Assembly: GCF_024449025.1 (NCBI RefSeq)
Contig: NZ_JAHLKM010000027.1
Span: 1-33,714, forward strand
Length of the DNA stretch: 33,714 bases
Direction of reading: 5' to 3'
From: Natronomonas aquatica
GTDB lineage: Archaea; Halobacteriota; Halobacteria; Halobacteriales; Haloarculaceae
The notes under the pieces are model-generated. The model saw only the letters and a program-made list of their open reading frames with translations, searched no databases and was not told the origin of the DNA. The translations under genes and the position numbers were made by a program. This document shows, piece by piece, positions 15,786 through 23,317 of the stretch (the stretch's first letter is position 1; each line of letters starts with the position of its first letter).

Positions 15786-16808
15786 TCAGGAGAGTTCGAT
15801 CGAGACGGGCGTCGATGACGGCGGCCCCCGGTCGAGCAGTTCTTCGATCGCGTCGAGTTCCGCCCGGAGCGTCGCCTCGTCGCCCTCGGCGAGCGCCTCG
15901 CGGGCGCGGGTGGTCCGGTTCCGCGCGGCGCTTACGGCCTCGCCCTGATCGCGGGCCCACTCGCCGGTGAGTTCGTGCCCGAGCCAGTCGCCAAGCAACT
16001 CGACGAAGGCCCGTTCCCAGCCGGTAAACTCGGTCCTGTCGCCCCGATCACAAAAACACAGCGTCCCGTAGCGGCGGTCGCCGACGTATACCGGTGTCCC
16101 GATGTACGATGAGAACCCGGCCTCGGAGTCGGCCTCGGAGTCAGCCGTGACGGCGACGATCCCGCCGCCATCGACGGTCAGGTCGCCGATATCGTCCGAC
16201 AGAATCATCCCGTCGGCGGTATCGAACGTGAGTGACCCGTCGACGCTCTCGACGAGGATCTCGACACCGCCCTCGGAGTCGCTGACCAGCGCCGCGTACT
16301 CGACCTCCAGCGTCTCACGGCCGAGTTCGAGTAGCTCCTCGACGGGCGTCGAGACGCTGTCGATGACGGTCCGTGCGAGCCGTCTGAGCGCCGATTCGCG
16401 CCGTTGGACGGCCTCCTCGGCGCGGTACCGGGCCGAGACGTTCTCGATCCGGTTGGCGAGGACGCGCCACTGTTCGGGCCCGCGCCGCTTCCGGAAGTAG
16501 TCGGTGACGCCCTCCGATACCGCCTCGCTGGCGATTTCCTCGCTGCCGCGGGCGGTAAAGAGAATGAAAGGGAGGTCGGCGTCCATCTCGCGGACGTACC
16601 GGAGCAACTCGAGCCCGGTCATCTGTGGCATGTGGTGATCGCTGACGACACAGTCGATCTCGCCCGCCTCGACTACCTCTAGGGCGTCGTTCGGGTCGGT
16701 CTCGACCCGGATCGAGAAGGAATCGCGGAGGTCGCCGAGCTGGTTGGCCATGAGATCGGCCAGGGATGGATCGTCGTCGACGAGCAGTACACGAGTGGGA
16801 CCGGCCAT
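15786..16808 (-). CDS. Response regulator with receiver and GAF domains
   Basis: 340 residues. Residues 5-120 are a receiver domain: acidic pocket DDD (11-13), phospho-acceptor D57 (VVSDHHMP), and the FTARG switch motif near 82-86. The lysine region is FRKRRG. A helical linker (about 120-155) leads to a GAF-type domain (about 155-290), with LEVEYAALVSDSEGGVEILVES and GFSSYIGTPVYVGDRRYGTLCFCDRGDRTEFTGWERAFVELLGDWL. The C-terminus is a short coiled helix. There is no DNA-binding or kinase domain, so output is probably through protein contacts or a bound ligand. This architecture is common in haloarchaeal signalling. No partner histidine kinase is adjacent. Confidence 0.85.
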   Translation of the reverse strand: MAGPTRVLLVDDDPSLADLMANQLGDLRDSFSIRVETDPNDALEVVEAGEIDCVVSDHHMPQMTGLELLRYVREMDADLPFILFTARGSEEIASEAVSEGVTDYFRKRRGPEQWRVLANRIENVSARYRAEEAVQRRESALRRLARTVIDSVSTPVEELLELGRETLEVEYAALVSDSEGGVEILVESVDGSLTFDTADGMILSDDIGDLTVDGGGIVAVTADSEADSEAGFSSYIGTPVYVGDRRYGTLCFCDRGDRTEFTGWERAFVELLGDWLGHELTGEWARDQGEAVSAARNRTTRAREALAEGDEATLRAELDAIEELLDRGPPSSTPVSIELS

Positions 16809-16892
16809 ATCCCGACTCCGGCGTACAGTGGGTTAATGTTTCCGCCCGATTCACCTGACAGAACGGCGGATCCCCCCGACATCGGCCACCGG

Positions 16893-17480
16893 CTACTGGT
16901 ACCGCTCCTCGTTCCAGGGGTTGGCACTTTTCGAGTAGCCCCGCTTCTCCCAGTAGCCGCGTTCGGCGTCGGTCAGTATTTCGATCCCGGAGAGCCATTT
17001 GGCGCCTTTGTAAGCGTACTTGTGTGGGGTGACGACGCGGAGCGGGCCGCCGTGGTCGCCGGGCAGCGGTTCGCCGTCGAGTTCCCACGCCAGGAGAACG
17101 CCCTCCCGGAGACAGTCGGACAGCGGTAAATCGGTCGTGTAGCCGTCATGGGCGTGAAAGAGGACGTGTGTCGCGCCGTCCTCGAGGACGACGTGGTCGG
17201 CGAGCGTCGAGAAGGGGAGCCCCCGGAACTCACAGTCGAACCGGGACCAGCCGGTGACACAGTGGAAGTCCTGCCGCTGTGTCTCGGCGCCGAGCGCCCC
17301 GAGATCGCTCAGCGGACGGGCCAGTTCGGTCCCGACCGCCCCCCACACCTCGAGGGTCGCCTCGGCCGGCACCGACGGGGTCTCGCCCTTCGAGAGGACC
17401 GGAAACCGATCGACCTCGCGCTGGCCCGGCGGGAGACGGCCGCCGCCGAACGACTCGTGGATGTCCGTCAGATCTCGCAT
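16893..17480 (-). CDS. Molybdopterin-dependent oxidoreductase, YedY/sulfite oxidase-like
   Basis: 195 residues, a short single-domain member of the sulfite-oxidase fold. C74 in DFHCVTGWSR is the expected cysteine ligand of molybdenum. GLPFSTLADHV, HAHDGYTTDLPLSDC and GGPLRVVTPHKYAYKGAKWLSGIEIL are conserved cofactor-binding segments. There is no signal peptide, so this is a cytoplasmic version. The substrate is unknown; related proteins reduce oxidised sulfur groups. The C-terminal GYWEKRGYSKSANPWNEERYQ is typical of the prokaryotic group. Confidence 0.85.
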   Translation of the reverse strand: MRDLTDIHESFGGGRLPPGQREVDRFPVLSKGETPSVPAEATLEVWGAVGTELARPLSDLGALGAETQRQDFHCVTGWSRFDCEFRGLPFSTLADHVVLEDGATHVLFHAHDGYTTDLPLSDCLREGVLLAWELDGEPLPGDHGGPLRVVTPHKYAYKGAKWLSGIEILTDAERGYWEKRGYSKSANPWNEERYQ

Positions 17481-17564
17481 ACGTTTCCACGGGGGTGGCG
17501 GACAGGTAGGGCTGTCGCTCCGGCGAACTCGCCGACCCCGAACTCGGTGACCGATCGATGGAAC

Positions 17565-17612
17565 ATTATTTCGTATTATGATTAGAAATACCTATCAATA
17601 TAGAAAAATAAT
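17565..17612. promoter_or_regulatory. AT-rich island with imperfect dyads between divergent genes
   Basis: This AT-rich stretch lies in the 221-base gap between the sulfite-oxidase-like gene (minus) and the ribbon-helix-helix gene (plus). ATTATTTC at 17565-17572 faces GAAAAATAAT at 17603-17612, and an inner TGATTAG/CTATCA dyad lies between them. It is far more AT-rich than its surroundings and could be a promoter or a binding site. No function can be shown. Confidence 0.3.
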
Positions 17613-17701
17613 CTTAGTGTATTCCGGTGATGAATTCCTTGCTGACGAAAACCCCCCCCGACAGTCTTAAATACCCAATCCACGAAGGCCGAACTGTTCC
17701 G

Positions 17702-17914
17702 ATGCCGAAGGTACAACTCACCGTCCCGGAGCACCTCGAGATGCAGATCGCACAGCTCGTCGAGGAAGGCGAGTTCGTAAACCGGGAGGAAGCGATCGAG
17801 GAGCTGTTGTCCACCGGGCTCCGGGCGTACAAGACCAGCGGCCCGATGGAGGACGACGAACCGGGGTTCGAGGAGGACGGGATGATGGGCCACGACGACG
17901 AGTACGTCTTCTGA
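17702..17914 (+). CDS. Ribbon-helix-helix (CopG/Arc-type) small DNA-binding protein
   Basis: 70 residues from the ATG at 17702. The first 45 residues read as a ribbon-helix-helix: strand MPKVQLTVPEHL, helix EMQIAQLVEEGEFV, then NREEAIEELLSTGLRAY. Such proteins bind operator DNA as dimers through the beta strand. A very acidic 25-residue tail rich in Asp, Glu and Met follows (MEDDEPGFEED). A TTAAATAC TATA box at about 17667-17674 is centred some 31 bases before the start, giving a leader of only a few bases. No toxin partner is adjacent. Confidence 0.75.
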   Translation: MPKVQLTVPEHLEMQIAQLVEEGEFVNREEAIEELLSTGLRAYKTSGPMEDDEPGFEEDGMMGHDDEYVF

Positions 17915-18014
17915 CGGTCCCGCTTCAGCTTCCCCGCGATCGTCGCCCCCTTTGCCGGTTCGGTTATCAGTTCTCCGCGTAGAGGAGTCGATCCACCGAA
18001 TCGTGGCGTATGCA

Positions 18015-18038
18015 GTGCGGTACCGCACAAAGGTTAAA
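18015..18038 (+). promoter_or_regulatory. 14-bp perfect palindrome abutting the UPF0058 TATA box
   Basis: GTGCGGTACCGCAC (18015-18028) is a perfect 14-base palindrome. Five bases later GTTAAAC (18033-18039) forms a TATA-like box centred 27 bases before the ATG at 18063. A palindrome at the BRE/TATA position is where an archaeal repressor or activator would act. Confidence 0.5.
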
Positions 18039-18062
18039 CGGCCTGTTGTTATACACATGAAT

Positions 18063-18341
18063 ATGCACAAAGAAGAGCTGCTCGAGTTACACGAGAAGAT
18101 GGTCTCTATTATGGAGCATTTCCGGGGAATGGACGACATCGACGGCTCGGTGTTCGATCCCTACGACGAACTCGACGTGACCCCAGACGACATCCACAAA
18201 TCGAAAAGCGAACACAAACACGCGGTGTTCGTCCTCGGGAACGCCCTGGCGAACGTCATGGCCGAAGACGAATTCTCCGACGCGGGCCGGATCGGCAAAC
18301 GGATGGAAGAACTCGCCGACGACGCGGAGTCGAAACTGTAG
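18063..18341 (+). CDS. UPF0058 family protein
   Basis: 92 residues beginning MHKEELLELHEKMVSIMEHF, the typical start of this short archaeal family of unknown function. It is mostly helical and acidic, with KSKSEHKHAVFVLGNALANVMAEDEFSDAGRIGKRMEELADDAE in the second half. An alternative ATG lies two codons upstream (18057). The 18063 start is preferred because the TATA-like box is 27 bases before it and because homologues start at MHK/MKK. The gene stands alone, with a palindrome next to its promoter. Confidence 0.85.
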   Translation: MHKEELLELHEKMVSIMEHFRGMDDIDGSVFDPYDELDVTPDDIHKSKSEHKHAVFVLGNALANVMAEDEFSDAGRIGKRMEELADDAESKL

Positions 18342-18407
18342 CGACGAGTGCCGGTCCGGACGCCGACGAACACGTAACCTAAGACGGTGGGGGTCGAAGG
18401 GTGGATA

Positions 18408-19745
18408 ATGGAATCGCTGCGGAGCGGCGAGACGACTCCCCTCTCGGCCGGGGTCGTCAGCCGGACGGTGCGACTGTCGGACGCCCCGCGGCCGCGGACC
18501 GCCCTCGGGGCTGCGGATCCCCCACGGACGTTCTGGGCGGCCCCCGGAGAGGCGACAGTCGTCGGAAGCGGCGCGGCGGCGACGGTACGGGCCGACGGCC
18601 CCGACCGGTTCCGGAGCGTCCGGGCGGCAGCCGACGAACTGTTCTCGAGCGGCGACGTCCACGCCGGGACGCTCGCGGCCCGCCCCCGTCTGTTCGGCGG
18701 CTTCTCGTTTCACGACGACCACACCGGTCGGGAGCCGTGGGACGGCTACCCGGGCGCGAGGTTCGTGTTGCCGCGGCGCCAGACGACCTTCGCCGACGAC
18801 GAGGTCTGGCTGACGGTCAACGCGGTCGGGGAATCCCCCGAAGAGGTCGAACGACAGCTCGAAGAGGCCCGCGAGACGATCCGGCGACGTCCAACCTCGG
18901 GGGCAGTCGGGGACCCTCCGGGGATCGTCGAACGGACCGAAACCACCTCGAAATCCGAGTGGTGCGAGGGTGTCACCGCCGCTATCGAGCGGATCGAGGC
19001 GGGAGAACTGCGGAAGGTCGTCCTCGCACAGGCGCTTCGGGCGTCCCTTTCGAGCCCGCTTTCGATCCCCGATGCCCTGACACGGCTGGGAGAGACGTAT
19101 CCGGACTGCTATCGGTTCCTGTTCGAACCCGACGACCGCGGCGGTGGTTTCTTCGGAGCGACACCGGAACGGCTGGTCGATCTCCGTGGTCGGACCGTCG
19201 AAACCGGCGCGCTCGCCGGGACGACCGGTCGCGGCGAGACGCCCGAGGAGGACGAGTGGCTCGCCGAGGAGCTTCTGGCCGACGAGAAGAACGCCCACGA
19301 ACACGATCTCGTCGTCGGCGCCGTCCGGAAACAGCTCGAACCGCACGCGGCCTCGATCAGGACCGGAACGCGGCGGATCCGCCGGCTCGCGACCGTCCAG
19401 CACATCGAAACGCCGATCACGGCCGAACTCGCTTCGGATGAACACGTTCTGAAACTCGTCGAGGCGCTGCATCCCACCCCGGCTGTCGGTGGCCTTCCGC
19501 CGGACCGGGCGCTCGAGACTATCCGTGATACGGAACCCTTCGGACGCGGGTGGTACGCCGCCCCGGTCGGGTGGTTCGACGCGGCCGGCTACGGCTCCTT
19601 CGCGGTGGCGCTGCGGTCGGCCGTCGCACGCGGCGATGTCGCGACGCTTTTCGCCGGCGTCGGCGTCGTCGCCGACTCCGATCCCGACCGGGAGTGGGAC
19701 GAGGTACAGCTGAAATACCGGCCGATCCTCGACGAGCTGGAGTGA
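18408..19745 (+). CDS. menF: Isochorismate synthase MenF
   Basis: 445 residues. It converts chorismate to isochorismate, the first dedicated step of menaquinone synthesis. The chorismate-binding domain runs from about residue 180 to the end, with KVVLAQAL near 203, FFGATPERLV, ETGALAGTTGRG, KNAHEHDLVV and VQHIETPI. LHPTPAVGGLP, RGWYAAPVGWFD and FAGVGVVADSDPDREWDE follow near the C-terminus. The first 150 residues are the variable N-terminal half. The ATG at 18408 lies 28 bases after a GTAACCTAAG TATA-like box; the in-frame GTG at 18387 is too close to it. menD begins 4 bases after the stop, so the two form an operon. Confidence 0.92.
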   Translation: MESLRSGETTPLSAGVVSRTVRLSDAPRPRTALGAADPPRTFWAAPGEATVVGSGAAATVRADGPDRFRSVRAAADELFSSGDVHAGTLAARPRLFGGFSFHDDHTGREPWDGYPGARFVLPRRQTTFADDEVWLTVNAVGESPEEVERQLEEARETIRRRPTSGAVGDPPGIVERTETTSKSEWCEGVTAAIERIEAGELRKVVLAQALRASLSSPLSIPDALTRLGETYPDCYRFLFEPDDRGGGFFGATPERLVDLRGRTVETGALAGTTGRGETPEEDEWLAEELLADEKNAHEHDLVVGAVRKQLEPHAASIRTGTRRIRRLATVQHIETPITAELASDEHVLKLVEALHPTPAVGGLPPDRALETIRDTEPFGRGWYAAPVGWFDAAGYGSFAVALRSAVARGDVATLFAGVGVVADSDPDREWDEVQLKYRPILDELE

Positions 19746-19749
19746 TCCG

Positions 19750-21513
19750 ATGGACGAACCCAACGTCAACACCCTCTGGGGCCGGATCGTCGCCGACGAA
19801 CTCGCGAAGGCGGGCGTCGAAACCGCGGTGATGGCGCCGGGGAGCCGGTCGACGCCGCTGACGGTCGCGTTCGCTACTCACTCCGGAATCGACGCGGTCT
19901 CACTGCTCGACGAGCGCTCGGCGGCGTTCTTTTCGCTCGGGTACGCAAAGCGAACCGGCCGGCCGGCCCCGCTGGTCTGTACCTCCGGGACGGCGCTTTC
20001 GAACTTCCATCCGGCTGTCGTCGAGGCCGATGCCGCCCGTGTGCCGATGGTGCTTTTGACCGCCGATCGACCCCCCGAACTGGCCGACAGCGGCGCCAAC
20101 CAGACGATCGATCAGGAGAAGTTCTACGGGGATTTCGTCCGTCAGTACCGGAAACTCCCCGAGCCCGAGGCGGCCGACCGGAAGCTCCGATCCCTCCGGA
20201 CGGCCCTCTCGCGGGCTGTCGGGGTCGCGGGCGGGCCCGATGCCGGCCCGGTTCACCTCGACGTGCCGTTCCGGAAGCCGCTCGAGCCGAACGCCGACCC
20301 GGCCGGGCGTCCCGAGGGTGTCCCGGCCGGCCGGCTTCCGGACGGATTCGAAACGCCCAAACGCCCGGCGACGGACGGACGGGACGGGCCGTTCGTCTCG
20401 ACGATGCGTGGACGGGCGCGACTCTCGGAGGCGGATCGACGCTCGATCGTCGGGGCGATCGAGGCCGCCAACCGGGGAATCATCGTCTGTGGCCCCTCGG
20501 ATCGGCCGGTCCCGGCCCCCGACGCGCTGTCCGCGTTCGCGCGAGCGAGCGGCTTTGCGGTCCTCGCCGATCCCCTTTCGGGCCACCGGTTCGGGCCACA
20601 CGTCGAGGGGCTGACCGTCTGTGGGGGCTACGGCAGCTATCTCCCGGCGATCGAGGCGACGCCGGACGTCGTCGTCAGGTTCGGCGCGTCGCCGACCTCG
20701 AAGGTACTCCGGAACTACCTCCGGGACGCCGGCTGCCGGCAGTTCCTCGTCGATCCGGCGGGCGGGTGGCGGGAGGCGACGTTCACCGCGACGGACCTCG
20801 TCGTCGCCGACGAGACGCGGTTCGCTTCGGACCTCGCGGGCGCGCTCGACCGTGAAGCCGGAGACTACGCCGCCCGACTCGCCGATGTTGAATCAGCCTA
20901 CTGGGACCGCATCGACGGCGAGGAACCGATCGAAGGTGCCGTCCTCGCCGAGGCCGTCAGGCTCGCGCCCGATCCGGCGACCGTCTTCGTCTCGAACTCG
21001 ATGTCCGTCCGGGACCTCGATCGGTTCGGTCGCCCTCGATCGGCGTCGCTTTCGGTCCTCGGGAACCGCGGCGCCTCGGGCATCGACGGGATCACCTCGA
21101 GCGCGCTCGGAGCCGGATACGGGACGACCGATCCGCTCGTTATCCTCACCGGCGATCTGGCGTACTACCACGACATGAACGGCCTGCTTTCGGTCGCTCG
21201 CGCCGACGTCGACGCGACGATCGTCTGTCTCAACAACGACGGTGGCGGGATCTTCCATCTGCTACCGATCGAGGACCACGACAGCTTCGAGCGGTGGTTC
21301 CGGACACCGCACGGGCTCGATTTCGAACACTCGGCTGAACTGTACGAGCTGGCGTTCGCCAGAACGGACGACCGCGCCGAGTTCCGTGACCTCTACACCG
21401 AGGCGGTCGGACGTGACGATACCCGGATTATCGAAGTGAGGGTCGATGCCGAAAAAAACCACAACGACCGCAGACGCCTCGAACGGACGGTTATCGACCG
21501 TCTGGCTAAGTGA
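19750..21513 (+). CDS. menD: 2-succinyl-5-enolpyruvyl-6-hydroxy-3-cyclohexene-1-carboxylate synthase MenD
   Basis: 587 residues. This thiamine-diphosphate enzyme joins isochorismate to 2-oxoglutarate in menaquinone synthesis. The N-terminal domain has PGSRSTPLTVAF (R33) and E55 in LLDERSAAFF, the glutamate that activates the cofactor. TSGTALSNFHPAVVEA follows. The C-terminal cofactor domain has GDLAYYHDMNG near 468-478 and NNDGGGIFHLLP near 495-506 (Mg-diphosphate motif). It lies 4 bases after menF. The remaining men genes (menC, menE, menB, menA) are not in the window. A strong hairpin with a T-run follows the stop. Confidence 0.94.
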   Translation: MDEPNVNTLWGRIVADELAKAGVETAVMAPGSRSTPLTVAFATHSGIDAVSLLDERSAAFFSLGYAKRTGRPAPLVCTSGTALSNFHPAVVEADAARVPMVLLTADRPPELADSGANQTIDQEKFYGDFVRQYRKLPEPEAADRKLRSLRTALSRAVGVAGGPDAGPVHLDVPFRKPLEPNADPAGRPEGVPAGRLPDGFETPKRPATDGRDGPFVSTMRGRARLSEADRRSIVGAIEAANRGIIVCGPSDRPVPAPDALSAFARASGFAVLADPLSGHRFGPHVEGLTVCGGYGSYLPAIEATPDVVVRFGASPTSKVLRNYLRDAGCRQFLVDPAGGWREATFTATDLVVADETRFASDLAGALDREAGDYAARLADVESAYWDRIDGEEPIEGAVLAEAVRLAPDPATVFVSNSMSVRDLDRFGRPRSASLSVLGNRGASGIDGITSSALGAGYGTTDPLVILTGDLAYYHDMNGLLSVARADVDATIVCLNNDGGGIFHLLPIEDHDSFERWFRTPHGLDFEHSAELYELAFARTDDRAEFRDLYTEAVGRDDTRIIEVRVDAEKNHNDRRRLERTVIDRLAK

Positions 21514-21551
21514 CCGCTTCGGAATGACTGTCGGGCGATCGAACGTTTCGT

Positions 21552-21594
21552 CTCCGTCTCCACCGGCGGTGACCGGAGACGGAGGCTTTTATAC
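21552..21594 (+). terminator. Hairpin after menD running into the next gene's TATA box
   Basis: CTCCGTCTCC (21552-21561) and GGAGACGGAG (21575-21584) form a perfect 10-base-pair stem with a 13-base loop that itself contains a small CACC/GGTG dyad. Two bases after the stem comes CTTTTATACC. Its T-run completes a terminator-like structure, and TTTATA is the box A of the gene starting at 21621 (about 30 bases downstream). The site may therefore end menFD transcription, regulate the next promoter, or both. Confidence 0.6.
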
Positions 21595-21620
21595 CGTGCC
21601 GGCTTTCAACCCGGATACTG

Positions 21621-22925
21621 ATGGTTCGGGCCCCCGGACACGCAGGAGCGTTGCTTTTTGTGGGCCTACTGTGCTGTTCGCTTCTCGTCGGGGGGATCGG
21701 GGCTGCAAGCGGGACACAGCGTGCCGACACACAACAGCCGGCATCTTCCGGCGACGGGTTCGGGGATCTCGAAACAGGGACCTTCGAGGCGGATCGGACG
21801 GTGTTCGTTATTACGGTCCGCGACAACGGAAGCGCGAGGTGGCGTTTCAGGTACGAACAGCGGCTGGAAAACGACACCGATATCGAGGATTTCGAAACGT
21901 ACGCCGAGCGGTTCAACGAAAACGACACAGAGAGCTTTCGGAACTTTCGGGAACGTGCGCTGACGCTCGTCGACTCCGGAAGCGAAACGACCGGCCGGGA
22001 GATGTCCGCCGGCGGCTTCCGTCGGAACGCCCGGATCGAGGAACGGCCCCCGGCCGGCAGCGAGTTCGGCGTCGTCGAGATGTCGTTCGTCTGGGACGGG
22101 TTCGCCACGGTCGAGAGAGAAACCGTCGTCGTGGGTGATGTCTTCGTCGGCGGTCTCTACGTCGGCCCCGACCAACAGCTCCGGTTCGATCGAGGGCCGA
22201 ACCTCCAGTTCGAATCAACCGCCCCGGAGCCGGATACCACCGCGGCGGGGACGCTACCGGAGAGCGAGACGATCACCTGGATCGGAGAGGCATCGTTCGC
22301 CGACAGACAGCCACGGGTCGTCTTCGTCGAGCGGGATTCCGGGACCGCCCCCGGGGGAACGGACACCGACGGCGATACCGACACTGACACTGACTCGACG
22401 CCGGACACCGACACGGCGACGGAGAACTCCGCCGGATCGATCGGCTCCATCGTTCCTCTCGTGGTCGTCGGTGCCGTGATCCTTCTCGGGGTTGGTGCGG
22501 TGTTCGTCTACCGGGCTGGCTTGCTCGCGACGGGGACGATCGAAGCCGACGGCTCGTCCCCGAACGACACGTCGGCCGATCCGAGTACGGAGGCCACACC
22601 GACGACAGCGATGAACGACGCCGACACGGAGACGATGGCGGAGCAAAACGATGGTTCGACCCCCGGGGCGCCCCAGCCGATCGCGGACGAAGAGTTCCTC
22701 TCGGACGAAGAGCAGGTTGTTGCGCTCTTGGAATCCCGGGGAGGCCGGATGAAACAGGTCGAAATCGTCGACCGGACGGACTGGTCGAAATCGAAAGTCT
22801 CGATGCTGCTGTCCGATATGGAGTCCGAGGGGACCGTTTCGAAACTCCGTGTCGGACGGGAGAACATCGTCTCGCTTGCCGGACACGAACCCGACGCGGC
22901 TGGATCACCGTTCGACGACGAGTGA
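21621..22925 (+). CDS. Membrane-anchored winged-helix protein (haloarchaeal one-component regulator type)
   Basis: 434 residues. Residues 8-30 are a signal peptide-like hydrophobic stretch. An extracellular beta-rich domain covers about 50-240 (FEADRTVFVITVRDNGSARWRFRYEQRL), then a low-complexity Thr/Asp linker (TDTDGDTDTDTDSTPDTDT). A transmembrane helix lies at about 276-303. The cytoplasmic end (about 355-425) is a winged helix (EEQVVALLESRGGRMKQVEIVDRTDWSKSKVSMLLSDMESEGTVSKL). The layout suggests direct sensing outside and DNA binding inside, a design recurrent in haloarchaea (DUF7345/DUF7343-like, from memory). The transcript should be leaderless, from the TTTTATACC box. The target genes are unknown. 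Confidence 0.8.
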   Translation: MVRAPGHAGALLFVGLLCCSLLVGGIGAASGTQRADTQQPASSGDGFGDLETGTFEADRTVFVITVRDNGSARWRFRYEQRLENDTDIEDFETYAERFNENDTESFRNFRERALTLVDSGSETTGREMSAGGFRRNARIEERPPAGSEFGVVEMSFVWDGFATVERETVVVGDVFVGGLYVGPDQQLRFDRGPNLQFESTAPEPDTTAAGTLPESETITWIGEASFADRQPRVVFVERDSGTAPGGTDTDGDTDTDTDSTPDTDTATENSAGSIGSIVPLVVVGAVILLGVGAVFVYRAGLLATGTIEADGSSPNDTSADPSTEATPTTAMNDADTETMAEQNDGSTPGAPQPIADEEFLSDEEQVVALLESRGGRMKQVEIVDRTDWSKSKVSMLLSDMESEGTVSKLRVGRENIVSLAGHEPDAAGSPFDDE

Positions 22926-23021
22926 TCGGCTCGCCACCATCGGGGATGCCAAACCGGCCCACAGCGGTGGTGAAACGCAACCGTTATACGTTCATCTCAG
23001 GTATGTCGGAACGCGAGTAAC

Positions 23022-23096
23022 GCTCCGTTGGTGTAGTCCGGCCAATCATCTTGCCCTCTCACGGCAAGGACCAGGGTTCGAATCCCTGACGGAGCA
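23022..23096 (+). tRNA. tRNA-Glu (anticodon CTC)
   Basis: 75 bases. The acceptor stem is GCTCCGT/ACGGAGC with discriminator A. The anticodon arm is TTGCC-CTCTCAC-GGCAA, giving anticodon CTC for GAG. The T-arm is CAGGG-TTCGAAT-CCCTG. A CCGTTATACG box A lies about 35 bases upstream, and a T/C-rich stretch follows the gene. The gene marks the left edge of the AT-richer accessory DNA and a recombinase gene follows, so its 3' end is the likely integration site. No second copy of its 3' end was seen in the window. Confidence 0.95.
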
Positions 23097-23200
23097 CTCC
23101 TTTCCTTTCGCCGTCCGGTGGTTTTGACCAGTGAATAATGGGTATATCCACCAATGTCATTGGGCAATCCGACTCAAGCGGCGTATCGAACCCCGCGCCC

Positions 23201-23269
23201 TCTTGCGATTCGCATGAAATTAAGGGCAAGTAGATTCAGACGGGAAAATCGACTGCCTTCTTGCGATTC
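23201..23269 (+). repeat. Direct repeats upstream of the first recombinase (possible Int arm sites)
   Basis: TCTTGCGATTC occurs exactly at 23201-23211 and 23259-23269, 58 bases apart, each preceded by C/T-rich sequence. They lie in the 221-base gap between tRNA-Glu and the recombinase gene. Tyrosine recombinases of integrative elements often bind such short direct repeats near the attachment site. The rest of the gap has no gene. Confidence 0.45.
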
Positions 23270-23317
23270 CCGAAAGAGGGGGAACAAGCAACCGGGTATC
23301 AACCGAGGTGACAGGCA

